A stretch of DNA of 64,000 nt, from assembly GCF_030362835.1 (NCBI RefSeq), contig NZ_JAUCGQ010000002.1, positions 124,001-188,000 on the forward strand. Reading direction: 5' to 3'. Source of the DNA: Cellulomonas alba. GTDB taxonomy: Bacteria > Actinomycetota > Actinomycetes > Actinomycetales > Cellulomonadaceae. A program made the translations under genes and the position numbers. Positions 1 through 8,215 of this stretch are shown one piece after another; position 1 is the first letter of the stretch, and every line of letters begins with the position of its first letter. The notes under the pieces were generated by a model, which was not told where the DNA came from, did not search any database, and saw only the letters and a list, made by a program, of their open reading frames with translations.

Positions 1-180
1 TGCGGCCCTTCGGAGCTGCTGGACGGGGCTTTGACCGAGGCGGCGCTGGATACCGTCCGCAGCCGGACCATGCCGGTGATCGGTCAGGAGCTGGCCCTGC
101 GGATGGGCTCGCTCGACGAGGACGGGACGCTCGCCGGTGCGGCGGTCCTGGTCCTGTCAGGTCAGCTCGGGGTCACGTGA
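1..180 (+). CDS. ROK family transcriptional regulator, C-terminal end (partial)
   Basis: Only the last 59 codons are present; the frame is open from the window edge to TGA at 178-180. The translation ends with an SRTMPVIGQ stretch followed by GAAVLVLSGQLGV, the usual tail of NagC/XylR-type ROK repressors, in which a sugar-binding kinase-like domain controls an N-terminal helix-turn-helix. The DNA-binding half is outside the window. It lies just upstream of an amino-sugar import operon on the same strand, so local control of that operon is a reasonable inference. Confidence 0.75.
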   Translation, partial: CGPSELLDGALTEAALDTVRSRTMPVIGQELALRMGSLDEDGTLAGAAVLVLSGQLGVT

Positions 181-190
181 CGACCCCGAG

Positions 191-209
191 CCGACCCCTA
201 GCAGGTCGG
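191..209. promoter_or_regulatory. Short dyad upstream of the sugar operon
   Basis: CCGACC at 191-196 is repeated inverted as GGTCGG at 204-209 with a 7-base centre. It is the only clear dyad in the 89-base gap between the ROK regulator and the binding-protein gene, about 60 bases before its GTG. It could be an operator for the ROK protein or a weak terminator. Nothing in the sequence decides between them. Confidence 0.3.
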
Positions 210-269
210 AAGCACCACCCTCGGCGGGCGCCGTCCGGCGACCGCCTCGCTCACGGGAGGAACCCCAAC

Positions 270-1613
270 GTGAAGATGCTACGTTTCGCGGCCGTCGGCG
301 TGGCGGCGGCGCTCGCGCTGACCGCCTGCAGCTCCGGCGGCGACAAGGGCACGCAGTCGACGTCGACGGGCGGCGCGACCAGCGCCGCGCCGGAGGCCGC
401 CACCATCAAGCTGTGGCTGAACGGCACCGACACCCCGCAGGCGCTCCGCGACTACCTGGTCTCGGAGTTCGCCAAGGAGAACCCGGGCTCGACGCTCGTC
501 ATCGAGCAGCAGGACTGGAACGGCCTGGTGCCGCGTCTGCAGACCGCCCTCACCTCGGCGGACCAGACCCCGGACGTCGTGGAGATCGGCAACACGCAGT
601 CGGCGACCTTCACCTACGCCGGCGCGTTCAAGGACATCTCGGACCTGTACCAGCCCCTGGGCGGCGACAAGCTGCTCCCCGGCTTCGTGGCGGCGGGCAA
701 GGCCGACGGCAAGCTCTACGCGGTGCCCTACTACTCGGGTGCGCGCGCCGTGTTCTACAACAAGGACATGTTCAAGAACGCCGGTGTCGACGTCCCGACC
801 ACGCTGGACGAGTTCACGGCCGCGGCGAAGAAGCTCACGAGCAGCAAGGTCTCGGGCTTCTGGTTCCCCGGTCAGGACTGGTACAACGGCGCGGCCTGGA
901 TCTACACCAACGGCGGTGACCTGGCGACGCAGGACGGCGACACCTGGAAGGGCGCGCTCTCGTCCGACGCCTCCATCAAGGGTCTGACGACGGTCCAGGA
1001 CCTGTTCAAGAACGCGAACCACGCGCCGGCGGACAGCGACTCGAACAACCCGTGGGTCGCGTTCAACGCCGGCCAGGCCGCGATGTTCTCGGCGCCGACC
1101 TGGGCGCGGTGGAGCATCAACCTGACCGAGTGCGACAAGAAGGTGGACCCGAAGGACACCTCCGACGCCGCCAAGGCCAAGCTCGCCGACCAGCAGAAGT
1201 GCAACGAGGCGCACACGGGCGTCTTCCCGCTGCCGGGTCTGACGGCCGGCACGTACGCGACGGCCTTCGCGGGCGGTTCGAACCTGGGCATCTCCGCGAA
1301 GTCGAAGCACCCCGAGCTCGCCAAGAACCTGCTGAAGATCATCTTCTCGGCGGACTTCCAGAACCAGCTCGGCAAGAACGGCCTCATCCCGGGCAACACG
1401 GACTACGCCGCCTCGATGGGTGACGACGTCTACGCCAAGGCCGCCGTCGCCGCCGCGCTCAACGCCAAGCTCACCCCGGCCGCCGAGAACTGGGCGACCG
1501 TCGAGGGCGACCGCGTCCTGGAGGACTTCTTCCAGAAGATCGCGACGGGCGCGGACATCAAGTCGTCCGCGCAGAACACGGACAAGCAGATCGAGGACAT
1601 CCTCAACGGCTGA
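270..1613 (+). CDS. Sugar ABC transporter substrate-binding lipoprotein (amino-sugar/chitobiose type)
   Basis: A 447-residue extracytoplasmic solute-binding protein of family 1. The GTG at 270 is chosen because a GGAGG box ends 9 bases before it and the product then begins with a short lipoprotein signal (LALTAC, lipid-modified Cys at residue 20). The mature part carries the typical motifs of sugar binders (YYSGARAVFYNKD, FNAGQAAM). It is followed by two permeases, a ROK kinase and nagB, so the ligand is probably an amino sugar such as GlcNAc, chitobiose or glucosamine (inference from context). No ATPase is encoded nearby; actinobacteria often use a shared MsiK-type ATPase. Confidence 0.85.
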   Translation: MKMLRFAAVGVAAALALTACSSGGDKGTQSTSTGGATSAAPEAATIKLWLNGTDTPQALRDYLVSEFAKENPGSTLVIEQQDWNGLVPRLQTALTSADQTPDVVEIGNTQSATFTYAGAFKDISDLYQPLGGDKLLPGFVAAGKADGKLYAVPYYSGARAVFYNKDMFKNAGVDVPTTLDEFTAAAKKLTSSKVSGFWFPGQDWYNGAAWIYTNGGDLATQDGDTWKGALSSDASIKGLTTVQDLFKNANHAPADSDSNNPWVAFNAGQAAMFSAPTWARWSINLTECDKKVDPKDTSDAAKAKLADQQKCNEAHTGVFPLPGLTAGTYATAFAGGSNLGISAKSKHPELAKNLLKIIFSADFQNQLGKNGLIPGNTDYAASMGDDVYAKAAVAAALNAKLTPAAENWATVEGDRVLEDFFQKIATGADIKSSAQNTDKQIEDILNG

Positions 1614-1623
1614 TGCTCCTCGG

Positions 1624-1766
1624 GCCGGTGGCCGGCCGTCGCTCACGACGTACCGGCCGGCCACCGGCTCCACGTGCCACCGCACGTGCCCCCGCGCCGG
1701 GCCCTCCGCCCGGCGAGCTGAACCCGGTGCGGCCGGGCCGCCGCGACACGGCGGGTCCGGCCGCAC
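1624..1766 (+). promoter_or_regulatory. Strong hairpins between binding-protein and permease genes
   Basis: The 171-base gap holds a perfect 14-bp stem (1624-1637 with 1655-1668), a 7-bp GC stem around 1696-1713, and a 10-bp stem (1727-1736 with 1757-1766) that ends just before the permease ribosome-binding site. Stable stems here are typical of operons in which the binding protein is made in excess over the permeases, by partial termination or by protecting the upstream mRNA end. The function is inferred; the stems are read directly. Confidence 0.65.
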
Positions 1767-1787
1767 CACCAGACAGGAGCCTCCGTC

Positions 1788-2729
1788 ATGGCAGCCACCG
1801 CTCCCAGCCTCCCGGACCGGGCACCGACGCCCGACGGGCGCCGGCGCCGGCGCCCCCGCTTCGGCGTGTACGCCCTGCTCGTCCCCGCGAGCGCCGTCAT
1901 CGCCGTCGCCCTCGGCTACCCGCTCGTCCGCCAGTTCGTCATCTCCTTCCAGGAGTACGGCCTGCGCCAGCAGTTCGGCGCGCCCGCCGAGTGGGTCGGC
2001 CTCAAGAACTACCGCGAGCTGCTCACCGACTCGTACGTGTGGACCGTCATCGGGCGATCGATCGCCTTCTGCCTCGTCAACGCGGCCCTCACGATGCTCA
2101 TCGGCGTGGCCTTCGCCGTGCTGATGACCCGCGTGACCCGTGGTGCGCGCATCACGATGCAGGTCGCGATGCTGCTCGCCTGGGGCACGCCGGTGCTGGC
2201 CACGATGACCGTCTGGCAGTGGCTGTTCGACACCAAGTACGGCGTCATCAACTGGGTGCTGAGCAACGTCTTCGGCCTTCACGGCATGGAGGGGCACTCC
2301 TGGATCATCGATCCGACGTCGTTCTTCTTCGTCGCGACCGTGATCGTCGTCTGGATGTCGGTGCCCTTCGTCGCGTTCTCCGTCTACGCGGGCCTCACGC
2401 AGGTGCCCGGCGAGACGCTCGAGGCCGCCGAGATCGACGGCGCGTCGGCGCGTCAGCGGTTCTGGAACATCACGATGCCGATGATCCGGCCGGTCCTGTC
2501 GATCGTCGCCCTGCTGCAGGTGATCTGGGACCTCAAGGTGTTCACGCAGATCTACACGCTGCAGCGCGCGGGCGCCCCGACGCACGACACCAACCTGCTC
2601 GGCACGCTCATCTACTCGTTCGCCCGCGACTTCGCCAAGGCCGGCGCGCTCGCGACGATCATGCTCGTCATCACGCTCGCTCTCACCGGGTTCTACATCC
2701 GGCACATGCTGAAGGAGGACGAGCTGTGA
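1788..2729 (+). CDS. Sugar ABC transporter permease, MalF/DasB type
   Basis: A 313-residue inner-membrane permease of the binding-protein-dependent transport family. The ATG at 1788 follows AGGAG at 1774-1778. A basic N-terminal tail precedes six hydrophobic segments, and the cytoplasmic EAA loop, the contact site for the ATPase, reads EAAEIDGASARQRFWNITMP. Its stop overlaps the start of the second permease by 4 bases (GTGA), so the two are translationally coupled and should form a heterodimeric channel. Substrate is inferred from the downstream kinase and nagB. Confidence 0.88.
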   Translation: MAATAPSLPDRAPTPDGRRRRRPRFGVYALLVPASAVIAVALGYPLVRQFVISFQEYGLRQQFGAPAEWVGLKNYRELLTDSYVWTVIGRSIAFCLVNAALTMLIGVAFAVLMTRVTRGARITMQVAMLLAWGTPVLATMTVWQWLFDTKYGVINWVLSNVFGLHGMEGHSWIIDPTSFFFVATVIVVWMSVPFVAFSVYAGLTQVPGETLEAAEIDGASARQRFWNITMPMIRPVLSIVALLQVIWDLKVFTQIYTLQRAGAPTHDTNLLGTLIYSFARDFAKAGALATIMLVITLALTGFYIRHMLKEDEL

Positions 2730-3652
2730 GCACGCTGTCCGCCACCACCGCCCCGGGCCGCACGCGCCGCGCGGACGGCGCCGTCAAGTCCCGGGCGCCG
2801 CGCGAGGCCTCGACCGGACGCACCCAGCCGCGGACCTCGCGCACGATCTGGAGCGTCGTCGCGGTCCTCGTCTCGCTCGCGTGGGTCTTCCCGATCTACT
2901 GGATGATCAACAGCGCGTTCCTGCCGCTCGACAAGATCGAGAACCCGACGCCGACGTTCCTGCCGTTCGGCGGCACGTTCTCCAACGTGCGGCGCGTGCT
3001 CGACGACGACTCGTTCTGGGCCGCCATGCGCATCTCGGTGACCGTGGTCGTCATGGTGCTCGTCGCGGCGCTGCTGTTCGCGTTCGTCGCCGCGCTCGCC
3101 ATCAGCCGGTTCCGGTTCCGCGGCCGCAAGGCGTTCATCCTGACGATCCTCATCGTGCAGATGATCCCGGCCGAGGGTCTGTTCATCTCGCAGTACAAGG
3201 TGCTCGACGGCTGGGGCCTCGTGAACCGCTCGGCCGGCCTCGCGCTCGTCTACACGGCCGCGATCCTCCCGTTCACGATCTGGATGCTGCGCGGCTTCGT
3301 CGCGGGCGTGCCGATCGAGCTCGAGGAGGCCGGCATGGTCGACGGGCTGTCCCGCGTCGGCGCGTTCTTCCGGATCACGTTCCCCCTGCTCGCCCCCGGG
3401 CTGGTCGCGGCCGGCGTGTTCGGGTTCCTCCAGGCGTGGAACGAGTACACCCTCGCCCTCGTGGTCATGACGGACCCGTCCCAGCGGACGCTCCCGCTGT
3501 GGCTGCAGGGCCTGGTCGAGACGAACAAGGCGACCGACTGGGGCGTGGTGATGGCGGGTGCCGCGGTCATCGCCGTCCCGGTGATCGTGTTCTTCCTGTT
3601 CGTGCAGGGTCGGATGACGTCGGGCCTGGTGTCCGGGGCGGTGAAGGGCTGA
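2726..3652 (+). CDS. Sugar ABC transporter permease, MalG/DasC type
   Basis: A 308-residue partner permease. The GTG at 2726 overlaps the previous stop, and a GGAGG box sits within the end of the upstream gene. An unusually long basic, Ala/Thr-rich N-terminal tail of about 40 residues precedes the first membrane helix (WSVVAVLVSLAWVFPIYW). The EAA loop reads EEAGMVDGLSRVGAFFRITFP. Together with the preceding permease and binding protein it makes a complete CUT1 importer except for the ATPase. Confidence 0.88.
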   Translation: MSTLSATTAPGRTRRADGAVKSRAPREASTGRTQPRTSRTIWSVVAVLVSLAWVFPIYWMINSAFLPLDKIENPTPTFLPFGGTFSNVRRVLDDDSFWAAMRISVTVVVMVLVAALLFAFVAALAISRFRFRGRKAFILTILIVQMIPAEGLFISQYKVLDGWGLVNRSAGLALVYTAAILPFTIWMLRGFVAGVPIELEEAGMVDGLSRVGAFFRITFPLLAPGLVAAGVFGFLQAWNEYTLALVVMTDPSQRTLPLWLQGLVETNKATDWGVVMAGAAVIAVPVIVFFLFVQGRMTSGLVSGAVKG

Positions 3653-3653
3653 C

Positions 3654-4667
3654 GTGAACGCCTACGACGAGGCATCCCTGGACGGGATGCCGGGCCGACC
3701 GCGCGCGGCGACGCCGCTCGCCGGACGGTCGGGGGGCTGGGCCGTAGGCCTCGACATCGGCGGCACGAAGGTGCTCGGCGTCGCGGTGGACCCCGACGGC
3801 GTGCCGCGCCACGAGGTCCGCACCGCGACGGTGCGGGGGCTCGACGGCGTGGTGACCGGCGCGGCCGACGCGGTCGAGCGGCTCGCCGCGCTCGCGGGGA
3901 TCGGGGTAGGCGAGCTCGTCGGCGTCGGGATCGGCGTGCCCGGCGTGGTCGTCCCCGGCGACGGCAGCGTCGAGCACGCGGTCAACCTCGGCATCGCCGG
4001 GCGCGTGCCGCTGGCGGCGCACCTGCATGACCGCCTCGGCGGCGTCGTGCCGGTGCGCGTCGAGAACGACCTCAACGCCGCCGTCGTCGGCGCTGCGGCC
4101 GCGACCGACGGCGCGCACGGGCTCGCGCCCGACGTCGCGTTCCTCGCGCTCGGCACCGGCGTCGCGGCGGGTCTGCTGCTCGACGGCCGCCTGCGCCGCG
4201 GCGTGCGCGGGTCGGCGGGGGAGATCGGCCACCTGACGCTCGTGCCCGACGGGCTCCCGTGCAAGTGCGGCCGCGCGGGGTGCCTCGAGCAGTACGCGTC
4301 GGGCTCGGCGCTGGACGCCGCCTGGCCCTCGACGGACGGCCGGCCCTCGCCGGCGCTGGTCTTCGAGGCCGCCGAGGCGGGGGACGCGGTCGCGGTCGCG
4401 CTGCGCGACCGGTTCGCGTGGGCGGTCGGATCCGCGGTCCGCATCCTCGTCCTGACCTGCGACGTCGGCCGCGTGGTGATCGGTGGTGGCGTCGCCGCGA
4501 TCGGGGAGCCGCTGCTCGACGTCGTCCGCGCCGCGCTGCTGGCCGAGTCGCGGCAGTCGCCCTTCCTCGCTTCGCTGGACCTCGCGGAGCGCGTCACGCT
4601 CGCGCCCGCCGGGGTCCCGGTCGGGGCGCTGGGCGCGGCGCTCGTCGGACGCGGCACGTACGCGTGA
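3654..4667 (+). CDS. ROK family sugar kinase
   Basis: A 337-residue ROK kinase starting at GTG 3654, one base after the permease stop. The N-terminal phosphate-binding motif is GLDIGGTKVLG, and the zinc-binding ROK signature CKCGRAGCLEQYASG is intact, with the catalytic Asp in the VENDLNAA motif. No helix-turn-helix precedes the kinase fold, so this is an enzyme rather than a regulator. Placed between an importer and nagB it probably phosphorylates incoming N-acetylglucosamine or glucosamine. Because nagA is absent here, glucosamine kinase is a real alternative; a glucokinase role cannot be excluded. Confidence 0.8.
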   Translation: MNAYDEASLDGMPGRPRAATPLAGRSGGWAVGLDIGGTKVLGVAVDPDGVPRHEVRTATVRGLDGVVTGAADAVERLAALAGIGVGELVGVGIGVPGVVVPGDGSVEHAVNLGIAGRVPLAAHLHDRLGGVVPVRVENDLNAAVVGAAAATDGAHGLAPDVAFLALGTGVAAGLLLDGRLRRGVRGSAGEIGHLTLVPDGLPCKCGRAGCLEQYASGSALDAAWPSTDGRPSPALVFEAAEAGDAVAVALRDRFAWAVGSAVRILVLTCDVGRVVIGGGVAAIGEPLLDVVRAALLAESRQSPFLASLDLAERVTLAPAGVPVGALGAALVGRGTYA

Positions 4668-4713
4668 GCCGCCGGGTGGTCCGCGGCGCCCGCGTGGAAG
4701 AGGAGGTGCGCTG

Positions 4714-5496
4714 ATGGAGGTCGTCATCGCGCCCGGGCCCGCGCTCGCGCGGCTCGCGGCTGACGCGATCGAGGCGCTGCTGCGCCACCGGCCGGACGCC
4801 GTGCTCGGGCTCGCGACGGGCTCGAGCCCGCTCGCGGTCTACGACGAGCTCGCCCGGCGGCACGCCGAGGACGGCTTGTCGTTCGCGGATGCGCGCGCGT
4901 TCATGCTCGACGAGTACGTCGGGCTGCCGGCCGGGCACCCGGAGCGCTACCGCAACGTCATCGACCGCGAGATCGCGTCGCGCGTCGACTTCGCGCCCGA
5001 CGCGGTGCAGGGCCCGGACGGTCTGGCGGCCGACCTCGCCGACGCGTGCGCGCAGTACGAGCGCGCGATCGCCGACGCCGGCGGCGTCGACGTCCAGCTG
5101 CTCGGCATCGGCACCGACGGGCACGTGGCGTTCAACGAACCGGGCTCGTCGCTCGCGTCGCGCACGCGCATCAAGACGCTGACCCGGCAGACGCGCGAGG
5201 ACAACGCGCGGTTCTTCGACGGCGACCTCGACCAGGTGCCGACGCACTGCCTCACGCAGGGGCTCGCGACGATCATGTCGGCCCGTCACCTGGTCCTGCT
5301 CGCGACGGGACGGGGCAAGGCCGAGGCCGTGCACCAGCTCGTCGAGGGCCCGGTCAGCGCCATGTGGCCCGCGACGATCCTGCAGCACCACCCGCACGTG
5401 ACCGTGCTGGTCGACGACGCGGCCGCGTCGCGGCTGCAGCTCGCGGACTACTACCGCGAGACCTACGCGGCGAAGCCGGCCTGGCAGGGCCTCTAG
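4714..5496 (+). CDS. nagB: Glucosamine-6-phosphate deaminase
   Basis: A 260-residue NagB converting glucosamine 6-phosphate to fructose 6-phosphate and ammonia, feeding amino sugars into glycolysis. The ATG at 4714 follows an AGGAGG box at about 4701. The catalytic set is intact, with family spacing: Asp66 in LDEY, Asp135 and His137 in GTDGH, and Glu142 in NEPGS. The glycine-rich phosphate loop is LATGSSP. It is the last gene of the import operon, 46 bases after the kinase, and is followed by strong inverted repeats that likely end the transcript. Confidence 0.95.
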   Translation: MEVVIAPGPALARLAADAIEALLRHRPDAVLGLATGSSPLAVYDELARRHAEDGLSFADARAFMLDEYVGLPAGHPERYRNVIDREIASRVDFAPDAVQGPDGLAADLADACAQYERAIADAGGVDVQLLGIGTDGHVAFNEPGSSLASRTRIKTLTRQTREDNARFFDGDLDQVPTHCLTQGLATIMSARHLVLLATGRGKAEAVHQLVEGPVSAMWPATILQHHPHVTVLVDDAAASRLQLADYYRETYAAKPAWQGL

Positions 5497-5502
5497 CGCG
5501 GC

Positions 5503-5538
5503 AGCCCGCCCAGTAGCCCGCCCAGTAGCCCGTCCGGG
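5503..5538 (+). repeat. 12-bp tandem repeat, 2-3 copies
   Basis: AGCCCGCCCAGT occurs twice in direct succession (5503-5514, 5515-5526), followed by a degenerate third copy (5527-5538), immediately after the nagB stop. No function is evident; it sits just before the nested inverted repeat. Confidence 0.7.
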
Positions 5539-5546
5539 ACTGCCTC

Positions 5547-5612
5547 GAGCTCTGTGCTCCCTGCCGGGACCTGTGGTCGCGACCACCGAACTCGGCGCGG
5601 AGCACAGAGCTC
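5547..5612. terminator. Nested inverted repeat after nagB with a DasR-box-like centre
   Basis: A perfect 14-bp stem (5547-5560 with 5599-5612) encloses a perfect 14-base palindrome GTGGTCGCGACCAC (5573-5586). The outer stem is a plausible terminator for the amino-sugar operon. The inner palindrome keeps the TGGTC...GACCA halves of the DasR operator (dre) described in Streptomyces, but with GC instead of TA at the centre. It may therefore double as an operator. The structure is seen directly; both functions are inferred. Confidence 0.6.
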
Positions 5613-5727
5613 GTCGCGCTTCCGCGCCGGCCGCCCGGCGGACGGGTGCCTGGTCGGGACGCGATCGCGTGGCCGGCCTGGTCGGCGGCGCGGGCGGACG
5701 GGCGGCTGTCGTGTCGGTGGGGCTACG

Positions 5728-5733
5728 TAGACT
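5728..5733 (+). promoter_or_regulatory. -10 element TAGACT of a leaderless DUF3039 transcript
   Basis: TAGACT ends 7 bases before the ATG at 5741, and there is no Shine-Dalgarno sequence between them. The expected transcription start coincides with the start codon, as in leaderless actinobacterial genes. Confidence 0.7.
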
Positions 5734-5740
5734 CGCCCGC

Positions 5741-6148
5741 ATGAGTGAGCCGCTGTCGCCGAGCACGCCGACCCCCGAGCCGCAGCCGGCGCCGATCGGG
5801 CCGGACCAGCAGACCGCGACGAGCGTGCTGGAGCGCGAGGAGACGCGCGAGCAGGTCGAGCCCGGCGACCACGAGCGGTTCGCGCACTACGTGCGCAAGG
5901 AGAAGATCCTCGAGTCGGCGATGTCCGGCAAGCCGGTCGTGGCCCTGTGCGGCAAGGTCTGGGTCCCCGGGCGCGACCCGAACAAGTTCCCGGTCTGCCC
6001 CGTCTGCAAGGAGATCTACGAGGGCCTCCGGGAACCGCAGGACGGCGAGGGGCAGGGCGGCCAAGGCGGCCAGGGCGGTGCCGAGGGCGGCGGCGGCTCG
6101 GGCGGCGGACGACGCTGGGGCTTCGGCCGCGGCTCGTCCGGCAAGTGA
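5741..6148 (+). CDS. DUF3039 family small zinc-binding protein
   Basis: A 135-residue protein of unknown function belonging to the actinobacterial DUF3039 family. After a disordered Pro-rich N-terminus, the conserved core (about residues 40-95) contains His44, His49, Cys70 in ALCGKVW, and Cys86/Cys89 in CPVCKEIYE, a likely zinc site. The C-terminus is a Gly/Gln-rich low-complexity tail ending in basic residues. The start is supported by the leaderless promoter. Its stop overlaps the helicase start by 4 bases, so the two products are probably made together and may act together on nucleic acid (inference). Confidence 0.85.
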   Translation: MSEPLSPSTPTPEPQPAPIGPDQQTATSVLEREETREQVEPGDHERFAHYVRKEKILESAMSGKPVVALCGKVWVPGRDPNKFPVCPVCKEIYEGLREPQDGEGQGGQGGQGGAEGGGGSGGGRRWGFGRGSSGK

Positions 6149-7959
6149 GCGCGGCACAGCGGCCGTCCTCCAGCACCTCGCACGCCTCGGCGTCGGCAGC
6201 CTCGAACCTGCCGCCGGCGTTCCCTGCGCGTGCGCCGTGGGGGACGGCGGGCAAGCTGCGGGCCTGGCAGGCCGAGGCGCTCGAGCTCTACCGGGAGCGC
6301 TCGCCGCGCGACTTCCTCGCCGTGGCGACGCCGGGCGCCGGCAAGACGACGTTCGCCCTGCGCATCGCGACCGAGCTCCTCGAGGCGCGGGTCGTGCGGC
6401 GGGTCACCGTCGTCGCGCCCACCGAGCACCTCAAGCGCCAGTGGGCGGACGCGGCGGCGCGGGTCGGCATCCGGCTCGACCCCCACTTCACGAACGCGCA
6501 GGGTCGGCACGGCCACGGGTTCGACGGCGTCGCCGTGACGTACGCGCAGGTGGCGAGCAAGCCCGCGCTGCACGCCGCGCGCACCGCGGCGGCCCCGACG
6601 CTCGTCATCCTCGACGAGGTGCACCACGGCGGCGACGCGCTCTCGTGGGGTGACGCCGTCCGCGAGTCCTTCGAGGGCGCGACCCGCCGGCTGTCCCTCA
6701 CCGGCACGCCGTTCCGCTCCGACACCGCCGCGATCCCGTTCGTGGTCTACGCGCCCGACGGCGACGGCATCCGGCGAAGCGTCGCGGACTACACGTACGG
6801 GTACGGCGACGCCCTGAGAGACCACGTGGTCCGGCCGGTGCTGTTCCTGACGTACAGCGGCTCGATGCGGTGGCGCACGAAGGCCGGCGACGAGATCAGC
6901 GCGCGCCTCGGCGAGCCCCTCACCAAGGACATGACGGCGCAGGCGTGGCGCACCGCGCTCGACCCGAACGGCGAGTGGATCCCGAGCGTGCTCGCCGCGG
7001 CCGACCGCCGGCTCACCGAGGTGCGGCGGACCGTGCCGGACGCGGGCGCGATGGTCATCGCGACCGACCAGACCGACGCGCGCGCGTACGCCGGCCACCT
7101 GGCGCGGATCACGGGGAAGTCGCCGACGGTCGTGCTCTCGGACGACGACGGCGCGAGCGACCGGATCGACGAGTTCTCCGCGAGCGACTCCCGCTGGCTC
7201 GTCGCGGTCCGCATGGTCTCCGAGGGCGTCGACGTGCCGCGGCTCGCGGTCGGCGTGTACGCGACGAGCACGGCGACGCCTCTGTTCTTCGCGCAGGCGG
7301 TGGGCCGGTTCGTCCGCGCGCGCAGGCGGGGCGAGACGGCGTCGGTGTTCCTGCCGAGCGTGCCGCAGCTGCTGGTGCTCGCGAACAGCCTCGAGGCCGA
7401 GCGCGACCACGCGCTCGACCGGCCCAAGACGGCCGAGGAGGAGGGCGCCCTGTACAACCCCGAGGACGCGCTCGTCGCCGAGGCGAACACGGAGCGCCAC
7501 GGGGCCGACGCGCTCGGGCCGGACGGCAAGCAGGGCGCGTTCGAGGCGCTCGAGGCGCAGGCGTCGTTCGACCGCGTCCTGTTCGACGGCGGCGAGTTCG
7601 GCACGGGCGCCGAGGTCGGCTCGGACGAGGAGCTCGACTTCCTCGGGCTGCCCGGCCTCCTCGACCCCGACCAGGTGTCCGAGCTGCTGCGGCAGCGACA
7701 GGCGGACCAGCAGGCGGGCAAGAAGCGCGCACGGTCCGGGCCGACGCCCGAGGAGATGGACCACCGCCGGCAGGCCGAGCTCCGCAAGGAGCTCGCGCAG
7801 CTGGTGGGCGCGTGGGCGCGCCGCAGCGGTCAGCCGCACGGCTCGGTGCACAGCGAGCTGCGCCGGCGCTGCGGCGGGCCCGAGGTCGCGCTCGCGGACC
7901 CCGGGCAGCTCGAGGCGCGCGTCGAGATGCTGCGCGGGTGGTTCGTCGGGCGGCGCTGA
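6145..7959 (+). CDS. DEAD/DEAH-box superfamily 2 helicase (COG1061-like)
   Basis: A 604-residue SF2 ATPase. The GTG at 6145 overlaps the DUF3039 stop (GTGA). Motif I is ATPGAGKTT (residues 61-69), motif II DEVH (157-160), motif III LTGTPFRS, and the second RecA lobe has SEGVDVPRLAVG and QAVGRFVRARR (motif VI). A basic C-terminal extension follows, rich in Glu and Arg, without a recognisable domain. Homologous helicases next to DUF3039 are common in actinobacteria (from memory of the family); the substrate is unknown and DNA repair or RNA remodelling are both possible. Confidence 0.85.
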   Translation: MSAAQRPSSSTSHASASAASNLPPAFPARAPWGTAGKLRAWQAEALELYRERSPRDFLAVATPGAGKTTFALRIATELLEARVVRRVTVVAPTEHLKRQWADAAARVGIRLDPHFTNAQGRHGHGFDGVAVTYAQVASKPALHAARTAAAPTLVILDEVHHGGDALSWGDAVRESFEGATRRLSLTGTPFRSDTAAIPFVVYAPDGDGIRRSVADYTYGYGDALRDHVVRPVLFLTYSGSMRWRTKAGDEISARLGEPLTKDMTAQAWRTALDPNGEWIPSVLAAADRRLTEVRRTVPDAGAMVIATDQTDARAYAGHLARITGKSPTVVLSDDDGASDRIDEFSASDSRWLVAVRMVSEGVDVPRLAVGVYATSTATPLFFAQAVGRFVRARRRGETASVFLPSVPQLLVLANSLEAERDHALDRPKTAEEEGALYNPEDALVAEANTERHGADALGPDGKQGAFEALEAQASFDRVLFDGGEFGTGAEVGSDEELDFLGLPGLLDPDQVSELLRQRQADQQAGKKRARSGPTPEEMDHRRQAELRKELAQLVGAWARRSGQPHGSVHSELRRRCGGPEVALADPGQLEARVEMLRGWFVGRR

Positions 7960-8215
7960 GCGCCGCGGGTCGCGCGCGATACGCCTCGCGTCACCCCCGT
8001 CACAAGGTCCGTCTCGCGATGTGGACGCATCGAGCGATTCTCATCCGTGCAGGTCAGCGCGCTGGACACGTGTCTGCATAACACCTGGCGCGATTCGTGC
8101 AACCGCACGTTCGGCGCGCGCACGGCGGTCGGCGCTGCCACTCTCGAATCAGGTCGACGGCCCCCCGAACCCGCGGGGGACGCCGCTTCCGGACCTCGAC
8201 ACAAGGAGGCTCGAC

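Noticed and set aside
279..2705. Long minus-strand frame opposite the sugar importer
   Set aside because: Asp/Arg/His-rich translation without motifs; shadow of the binding-protein and permease genes.
7960..8215. Small RNA or riboswitch upstream of the small membrane protein
   Set aside because: The 256-base gap shows only weak pairing around 8016-8033 and no known riboswitch core; a promoter with a long leader is the simplest reading.
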